Both the position numbers and the translations under genes were made by a program. This document shows, in pieces, positions 59,285 through 64,000 of a stretch of DNA of 64,000 bases. The notes under the pieces are model-generated. The model made no database searches, was not told where the DNA came from, and worked only from the letters and a program-made list of their open reading frames with translations. Positions within the stretch are counted from its first letter, which is position 1. Every line of letters begins with the position of its first letter. Source of the stretch: a virus; the IMG/VR virus record IMGVR_UViG_3300044981_000315, positions 1 through 64,000 of that record. One strand, given 5' to 3'.

Positions 59285-59313
59285 TTAGTCTAATACTCCC
59301 TAATATAGACTAA
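59285..59313 (+). other. Perfect inverted repeat after the tube gene
   Basis: TTAGTCTA (59285-59292) and TAGACTAA (59306-59313) are perfect 8-base inverted arms with a 13-base loop. No T-run follows directly; it sits just before the stronger hairpin at 59319-59349 and may help stabilise the 3' end of the tube transcript. Confidence 0.5.
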
Positions 59314-59318
59314 GAAGG

Positions 59319-59360
59319 CCTTTTACTGGTTATATAATACAGTAAGAGGCTTTTGCTTTT
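59319..59360 (+). terminator. Rho-independent terminator after the tail tube gene
   Basis: CCTTTTACTG (59319-59328) pairs with CAGTAAGAGG (59340-59349) over 10 bases including one G-T pair, with an 11-base loop, followed by CTTTTGCTTTT. The loop contains TATAAT (59333-59338), so re-initiation toward the chaperone gene is conceivable. Confidence 0.8.
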
Positions 59361-59371
59361 ATGGAGTTAAT

Positions 59372-60046
59372 ATGGCTGGTTATGATAGTCCAATAGGAAA
59401 GAAACAATTTACGGGACAACCTTTAAGGGAAACGGTTATTCCAGATGCTACTGGTTATTCTCGTTCGGTAGGTCGCCCACCACCCGATCAGCAACCGATG
59501 GATGAGGCAGCATTGCGCGACTTTGCAGCTCGTATGAACGGTGTTCCACCTCAAATGCCACCTATGTCTCAAGAGCAGGCTGCTTTGGAACAAGAGTTTC
59601 GACAAGCTCGCGAAGCTAAGAGGACTGGACAGGAAAGATTGAGCGATGGGGCTAGACGTCGCATTGAAATGTTAGTAGGTATGACTCGCGGTCATCGTAC
59701 AGTGCAAATCGAAAACAATGCTTACGTGTTGCAAACGCTCCGAGATAAAGAGTTGTCTGATGCTATTTTACAAGCTTCCGCTTTTGATGGCACCGTACGA
59801 TCTCCTTTCGAGATTAGAAAACAATTGTTATCTCGTTCTCTAGTCCAAATAGCAGGTATGGAGCTTGATCAGTTTATCGGATCTAATGAGCTAGAAGCTA
59901 AATTAGAGTTTATTGGAGAGATGGATCATTATTTGTTGGGCAGGCTGTATGATGAATATTTAGAAATGGTAAAAGAAGCCAGAGAAAGATATGCTATCAA
60001 AAATGAAACGGATGCTCAGGAGGTAGTAGAAGATCTAAAAAAATAA
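59372..60046 (+). CDS. Tail assembly chaperone, short form (G-type)
   Basis: A 224-residue mostly helical, charged protein with SD GGAG, between the tube and tape measure genes, the standard place for the tail assembly chaperone. The N-terminal 90 residues are Pro/Gln-rich and the helical core starts near ARRRIEMLVGMTRGHR. The frame ends CTA AAA AAA TAA, and a -1 shift on the A7 run (60037-60043) continues into the frame ending at 60414. The short form would be the major product and the fused form a minor one, as for lambda G and G-T. Confidence 0.85.
   Translation: MAGYDSPIGKKQFTGQPLRETVIPDATGYSRSVGRPPPDQQPMDEAALRDFAARMNGVPPQMPPMSQEQAALEQEFRQAREAKRTGQERLSDGARRRIEMLVGMTRGHRTVQIENNAYVLQTLRDKELSDAILQASAFDGTVRSPFEIRKQLLSRSLVQIAGMELDQFIGSNELEAKLEFIGEMDHYLLGRLYDEYLEMVKEARERYAIKNETDAQEVVEDLKK
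60018..60043 (+). other. Programmed -1 ribosomal frameshift site
   Basis: The slippery heptamer A AAA AAA (60037-60043) is in the canonical phase, its two AAA codons being zero-frame codons just before the TAA. An SD-like AGGAGG (60018-60023) lies 13 bases upstream, as in the E. coli dnaX stimulator. After slipping, the -1 frame is open to 60414. No stable downstream hairpin is obvious by eye. Confidence 0.85.
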
Positions 60047-60414
60047 TACATGAACCGGAACATCGTTTCACGTGGTATCTATGTAGAGAAGTTTTTCACA
60101 CCACGCCCGATGATCCTCGTATTACCGATATGGACCCGGTTCAGAAAATTTGGATGTTTCATCACTGGGTGGGCGACCAAATTGATGATGCCGAACTAGC
60201 TAAAAATCACGCATATCTATTAGCCTCCTTTGATCATCCAGAAGAAGTGAAGAAATTGATGGGTGATGGAGATGTCCATATGTCTACCGACGAAGAGTTT
60301 GAGGAATCCAGCAAGATGGTTAGGGAAGCAAGTCTTCAAGCACTTAACGCCCAAAATGCTACACTTAAGAAAAAGAGAAAGAAAAAGCTTACTTTACAAC
60401 CCGATAAACAATGA
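60043..60414 (+). CDS. T extension of the tail assembly chaperone (GT product by -1 shift)
   Basis: The -1 frame is open from the slip site to TGA 60414, adding 123 residues to give a G-T protein of about 347 residues. The segment before its first ATG at 60130 (HEPEHRFTWYLCREVFHTTP) runs without a break into LDP-like DPVQKIWMFHHWVGDQ, so starting at 60130 would remove a coherent part of the domain and has no good SD. The C-terminus is Lys-rich (KKKRKKKL). In lambda, the G-T fusion recruits tail tube subunits onto the tape measure. This 94-residue frame is therefore best read as part of a fusion, not a separate gene. Confidence 0.82.
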   Translation: MIHEPEHRFTWYLCREVFHTTPDDPRITDMDPVQKIWMFHHWVGDQIDDAELAKNHAYLLASFDHPEEVKKLMGDGDVHMSTDEEFEESSKMVREASLQALNAQNATLKKKRKKKLTLQPDKQ

Positions 60415-60422
60415 GATAATTA

Positions 60423-62702
60423 ATGGTTAACATTCCACCTTCAGGCACAGATCCTACAGTACCCAGTGCTGCCTCCATTAATGATACAGCTCAGGCTACC
60501 CAGAACCTAACTACCAACACTATTGCGCAGACTGCTGCCTATCATGACCTAAACACTGTTAGTGATTTGGTGCAAACCGGTATGGATGGTATTGAGCAAG
60601 CGGCTAAAGATGCGGGCGTTAGTTTAGGCAGTCTAACTGATTTAACACAGGAACAATCAGAAAAGTTCGCTGTTTTCACCTCAGCTGCCGTGAATGCTAG
60701 AATTGCTTTTGCTGGTTTTTCTAATGTAGATTACAGCGGGCTTTCTACTTTTACTGACCAGATTAAAGTGCTGAGAGAAGCTTTGGAAAATACCCCTCTG
60801 ACCCAAACAGTAGCTGCTGTGAAAATGCTTGCACAAGGGTTAGTAGGTGCTGGTGCTAGCCAATCTTCAGTCAATACGGCTTTAGCTAAAGGTAAAGATG
60901 CAGTATTGGCCTTAGCCACTAATATGGCCACTCATGCCGATAACATGGCTCGTGCCCAAACTGCTTATGTGCAGATGGCGGCTCGTACTGGTGAATTAGG
61001 CGATGTGATGACAAAAGCTGGCGCTGGTCTGAAAGATATGAATGCTTTATTAGAAAAGCAACAAATGATGTTGCAATACACGAGAGAGGCTACTGGTTTA
61101 ACTGCTAAACAAACGGAAGAATGGTATAGTCAATTAGGTTCCATTCCTGGAGCCCTTAAAGAAACCGTTTCATTAGGGGATAAGGCTGGCGCCTCCACCA
61201 GTATGTTAACGGCTACTATTCAAGCAGCTACCGGCTCTGGTCGTAGTATGGCTGATGTGATGAAAGATCTCAGTACGGCTTTTAGAGATTATGGTTTAGT
61301 GGGAGAAAAGGCGTTACTCTTTTCTGTGCGTATGAGTGACGTTTCTACTAGACTAAAAGCCCCCATTGAAGATGTTAGCAGCGCTTTACGCGGGTCAGCT
61401 GATGCTTTTAAAATGTTTGCTACCGGACAGGAGAATGCTGCCTCTTCAGCAGAAAGTTTAGCTAAAACACTCAATACATATGGCAAGGCTTTAGAGTCTA
61501 CTGGATTAAGCGCTACTGCAGCAGTAGAAGTAGCTGGCCAATTGAATACTCAAGTAGCTAAATTAAACACTGGGCAGCTAGCTTTCATTTCCCAACAGAC
61601 AGGTGGTGCCGGGGGATTGCAGGGCGCAGCACAAGAAACCCTCAAATTACAGAAGGATCCTGGCGCTGTTGTAGAAGATGCTATGAAGACTTTACAGCAA
61701 CAGTTTGGTAAAATAGTGACAGTACAAGAAGCCGCTACTAGTCAAGCTGCTGCCTCTCAAAACATTAAACAAACAACTATGTTACAGACCTTATTAGGTC
61801 CATTAGCTAAGGATCAAGCTTCCGCTAACAGATTATTGGAAGCTATGAAAAATAAGGCAGAAGGTAATCCTAAAGCTATTGCTGATGCTTTGAGTGAACA
61901 TCCTATCCAAGATGCCACTCAAAAAGGTGCAGAAATGCAAGCCAAAACTTATGGCGTCACTACCAAAATTATGAACTTAGTAGAGCAAATACGTGATATG
62001 GGAGATCGCGGCTCTTCTAATTTAGCAGGTAAAATGACGGCTGGCGCTACTAGTCAGACACTCACTACTGCTGAGGGCGCATTTAAAGATAGTTTAAAGC
62101 GACAAATGGCCATTTCAAGTGCGGCTGGTGGAGAACAAGTTAAAAAGGCCAATGAAGGAACTTCAGGTGGTTTAGTTAAAGATACTAGTAATAGAGACGC
62201 AGCAGCCAATATACAACAAGCCTTATCCTCTCTCAAAGATATCCCTACCTTTTTACGAGCCTCTTTCGATACGTTGACTGGAGCTTTTCGTTCGGGCGAT
62301 AAAGAAGGTGTCAGTGCTGAAGAAAATTTGTTAAAAGAGATGATAGAATCTCGTAAACTAACGGTTAAGCAATTAGAGGGCTCTCCAGGTCAAGCTCAAG
62401 CCATGTCAGAACTCAAAGCTGCTCAAACCTTATTGAATGCTGCGGAATCAGTTAGTTCTCCTTCTGGTAAAAGAGTGGGAACTGCCGCTCAACATGCAGT
62501 AGCCTATAGTGCTCCAGGCGCGGCTCATACTCCAGGCACGGGCTCTGCCTCAGCTCACGTTCCTTATAGCGCTCCGGGCTCTGCTAACGCACTTCACATC
62601 ATTGGTAAGATAACTATCGATTGTCCTCACTGTGGTAAGGCACACGATGCAAGTAGTCAGTTTAAAGCCTATACTGGACCTGCCGGACAATCACAACAAT
62701 AA
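60423..62702 (+). CDS. Tape measure protein
   Basis: A 759-residue helical, Ala/Gln/Thr-rich protein directly after the chaperone gene, the standard tape measure position. Long amphipathic helical stretches without recognisable enzyme motifs occupy residues 30-660. Assuming about 0.15 nm per residue, it would set a tail of roughly 110 nm; this is an estimate. The C-terminus has an Ala/Pro linker with YSAPG repeats, then ITIDCPHCGKAHD, a possible metal-binding end. No peptidoglycan hydrolase domain is seen. Confidence 0.82.
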   Translation: MVNIPPSGTDPTVPSAASINDTAQATQNLTTNTIAQTAAYHDLNTVSDLVQTGMDGIEQAAKDAGVSLGSLTDLTQEQSEKFAVFTSAAVNARIAFAGFSNVDYSGLSTFTDQIKVLREALENTPLTQTVAAVKMLAQGLVGAGASQSSVNTALAKGKDAVLALATNMATHADNMARAQTAYVQMAARTGELGDVMTKAGAGLKDMNALLEKQQMMLQYTREATGLTAKQTEEWYSQLGSIPGALKETVSLGDKAGASTSMLTATIQAATGSGRSMADVMKDLSTAFRDYGLVGEKALLFSVRMSDVSTRLKAPIEDVSSALRGSADAFKMFATGQENAASSAESLAKTLNTYGKALESTGLSATAAVEVAGQLNTQVAKLNTGQLAFISQQTGGAGGLQGAAQETLKLQKDPGAVVEDAMKTLQQQFGKIVTVQEAATSQAAASQNIKQTTMLQTLLGPLAKDQASANRLLEAMKNKAEGNPKAIADALSEHPIQDATQKGAEMQAKTYGVTTKIMNLVEQIRDMGDRGSSNLAGKMTAGATSQTLTTAEGAFKDSLKRQMAISSAAGGEQVKKANEGTSGGLVKDTSNRDAAANIQQALSSLKDIPTFLRASFDTLTGAFRSGDKEGVSAEENLLKEMIESRKLTVKQLEGSPGQAQAMSELKAAQTLLNAAESVSSPSGKRVGTAAQHAVAYSAPGAAHTPGTGSASAHVPYSAPGSANALHIIGKITIDCPHCGKAHDASSQFKAYTGPAGQSQQ

Positions 62703-62713
62703 ACGAGTAGACC

Positions 62714-63580
62714 ATGCCATTTTCTTTTAACGACCTTATTAACAATACCAATGCTGCACAAGCTAGTGTTAATGCAGCCACTCCAATTACCAGTAGTCTG
62801 GCTAGTACAGTGCAAAGTATTGGTAATGGCTTACCTTACAGTTTTGTTCCTAATACGGCGGATGCAGTTTTGCAGCGCAATATTATTTCATGGTTTGTAC
62901 CACAGTATGGCGTAGCGCAGATGTTTATTAACCCACAGAATATTAGCTATGCCAACAAAAAGTTAATTACCAAGGATAGAACCAAAGGCGGATTCACTTT
63001 ACAATATTGGGGTGAGGATTTGACTACCATCAATATCTCTGGCACTACGGGTAGCGCTGGCATTGAAGGTCTCAACATGTTAGAGGAAATCTATCGTGCC
63101 GAACAGTATGCTTTTGATGCGGTAGGCTTAACCTTGGCTGGTAATAATGCTTTTGCCGATATCACTCAAAATCTAGTTAACAATGTAGGTGGTAACCTAG
63201 GTCAATTTACCAATAGCTTAACGCCACCCAATACCCAAGTAGGTCCCACTGCCTCCGCTCCCGGAGCTGGTTTGTTAGGCGGTATTTTAGGGATGGATTC
63301 TCCTAACAATACCATGTCAGCTAGAAATATTCCATCGCTGGCTCAATTAGCTTTTACAGTGCAGATGTATTACAATGGATGGATTTTTACTGGCTATTTT
63401 GATAGCATGACTTTTACTGAAAGAGCTGATAACTTTTTAATTGATTATCAAATGATCTTTATGGCTACACAGCGTAGCGGATATAGAACTAACTATTTTC
63501 CTTGGACACATGCCGCCAACACTGGTTATAGTGAATACAATACGCCTAACTCTTTTAGTGGGAATATTGTGGGACAGTAA
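62714..63580 (+). CDS. Tail structural protein after the tape measure
   Basis: A 288-residue beta-rich protein following the tape measure, where baseplate hub or distal tail genes lie in myoviruses. It contains SWFVPQYGVAQMFINPQNIS, RTKGGFTLQYWGEDLTTINI and a GTTGSAGIEGLNMLEEIYR block, a layout I recognise from phage tail proteins but cannot name. The Gly/Pro-rich loop at residues 170-200 separates two parts. Confidence 0.68.
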   Translation: MPFSFNDLINNTNAAQASVNAATPITSSLASTVQSIGNGLPYSFVPNTADAVLQRNIISWFVPQYGVAQMFINPQNISYANKKLITKDRTKGGFTLQYWGEDLTTINISGTTGSAGIEGLNMLEEIYRAEQYAFDAVGLTLAGNNAFADITQNLVNNVGGNLGQFTNSLTPPNTQVGPTASAPGAGLLGGILGMDSPNNTMSARNIPSLAQLAFTVQMYYNGWIFTGYFDSMTFTERADNFLIDYQMIFMATQRSGYRTNYFPWTHAANTGYSEYNTPNSFSGNIVGQ

Positions 63581-63592
63581 AAGGAATAAGTC

Positions 63593-64000
63593 ATGAGTTT
63601 TTTGGGACAATTAGCAGATCAAATATCAAGTCAATATCCGCTGGATAATAATTCAGCTTATGGTATGAACTCTGTTATTGATGGTTCCAATAATAAATAT
63701 TCCAGTCTTGGTGATATTTCTCAAAATATCAATAGGACTACGGAGCGCAAATATGTGGAAGAGGGGTACTTAAGAAATAACCCATACACTACTACTCCTA
63801 AGCAATTTGAGATTCTCATGCAGGAACCCAATGCTACCATTCTGGTTAAGAAGAGAATGTTCTCTTCCGTTGGAGATAATTATAGACCAGATTTTATGGA
63901 TAATAGTGAAAAATTATTCTATAAAGCTAGTCGTTTTCTTTTTCAGAACAAATGCAATCAAATAGCTGCTTTGGAAAGGTTATCTAAAATTGCCAAGATT
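63593..64000 (+). CDS. Tail protein, truncated by the window end
   Basis: An open frame from ATG 63593 (SD AAGGA) through the last base, giving the first 136 residues. After MSFLGQLADQISSQYP it has FEILMQEPNATILVKKRMFS and EKLFYKASRFLFQNKCNQI, consistent with an assembly helix followed by a structured domain. Position after the post-tape-measure protein suggests a baseplate hub or tail completion protein. The C-terminus is not visible. Confidence 0.65.
   Translation, partial: MSFLGQLADQISSQYPLDNNSAYGMNSVIDGSNNKYSSLGDISQNINRTTERKYVEEGYLRNNPYTTTPKQFEILMQEPNATILVKKRMFSSVGDNYRPDFMDNSEKLFYKASRFLFQNKCNQIAALERLSKIAKI

Noticed and set aside
60050-60205. ATG at 60050 as a separate gene start
   Set aside because: Its frame closes after about 50 codons and its product is unlike anything; the -1 frame of the chaperone explains the region.
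60130-60414. Independent 94-residue gene starting at 60130
   Set aside because: The frame is open back to the slip site, there is no good SD, and starting here would cut a coherent domain.
1-64000. Recoded genetic code (TAG as Gln) in this window
   Set aside because: All large genes are uninterrupted under the standard code and contain normal CAA/CAG codons; there is no in-frame TAG to recode.
1-64000. tRNA genes or a CRISPR array
   Set aside because: I saw no cloverleaf-like stretch in the short gaps and no regularly spaced short repeats; the repeats present are coding.

Overview
The window reads as the virion-structure region of a large tailed bacteriophage with a contractile tail (myovirus morphology, probably a jumbo phage). 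The reasons are the capsid-assembly genes, an HK97-fold major capsid protein, a tail sheath, tail tube, tail assembly chaperone, tape measure and baseplate genes, very large fibre proteins, homing endonucleases between virion genes, and a phage-borne CCA-adding enzyme. Genes are packed tightly, often with ATGA or TAATG overlaps, most behind Shine-Dalgarno (SD) sequences. The host cannot be read from the sequence. None of the 63 inferred reading frames that end in the window uses TAG as its stop.

Layout. 1-6357: a cut-off gene, a helical protein, a fused prohead protease and scaffold with two plausible internal starts, a zinc-motif/low-complexity protein and two small helical paralogues. 6542-14760: two related capsid-surface candidates (6605 and 13963) flank five large proteins (7448-13847), three of which carry hydrophobic segments; these are likely carried inside the head. 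14927-15940: major capsid protein with a structured leader and a strong terminator. 16054-18726: a LAGLIDADG endonuclease, then on the minus strand a CCA-adding enzyme followed by an antitoxin/toxin-like pair. 18816-38077: a long fibre and adhesin module (three paralogous fibres, LamG-like and BclA-like domains, a 1381-residue beta-helix fibre) interrupted by two GIY-YIG endonucleases and a patatin-like lipase. 38120-43863: small membrane proteins, a cold-shock protein, three minus-strand genes, two Ig-like baseplate candidates, a second LAGLIDADG endonuclease, a 2H phosphoesterase and an HExxH metalloprotease. 43889-64000: baseplate protein, a short fibre, two small membrane proteins, a 1720-residue tail protein, tail sheath, tail tube, chaperone with a -1 frameshift, tape measure and two further tail genes.

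How it works together: the protease/scaffold and major capsid protein build and mature the head, and the internal head proteins would be delivered with the DNA. The sheath, tube, G/GT chaperone and tape measure build the tail. Baseplate proteins carry an unusually large set of fibres for adsorption. The most notable signals are DUF3494 (ice-binding-like) domains embedded in the tail sheath and in a tail protein, a near-textbook -1 frameshift site in the chaperone gene, nested starts in the protease/scaffold gene, start codons held in inverted repeats (especially for homing endonucleases and one fibre gene), and a strong excess of the tripeptide Asp-Gly-Tyr limited to the capsid-surface and tail proteins.
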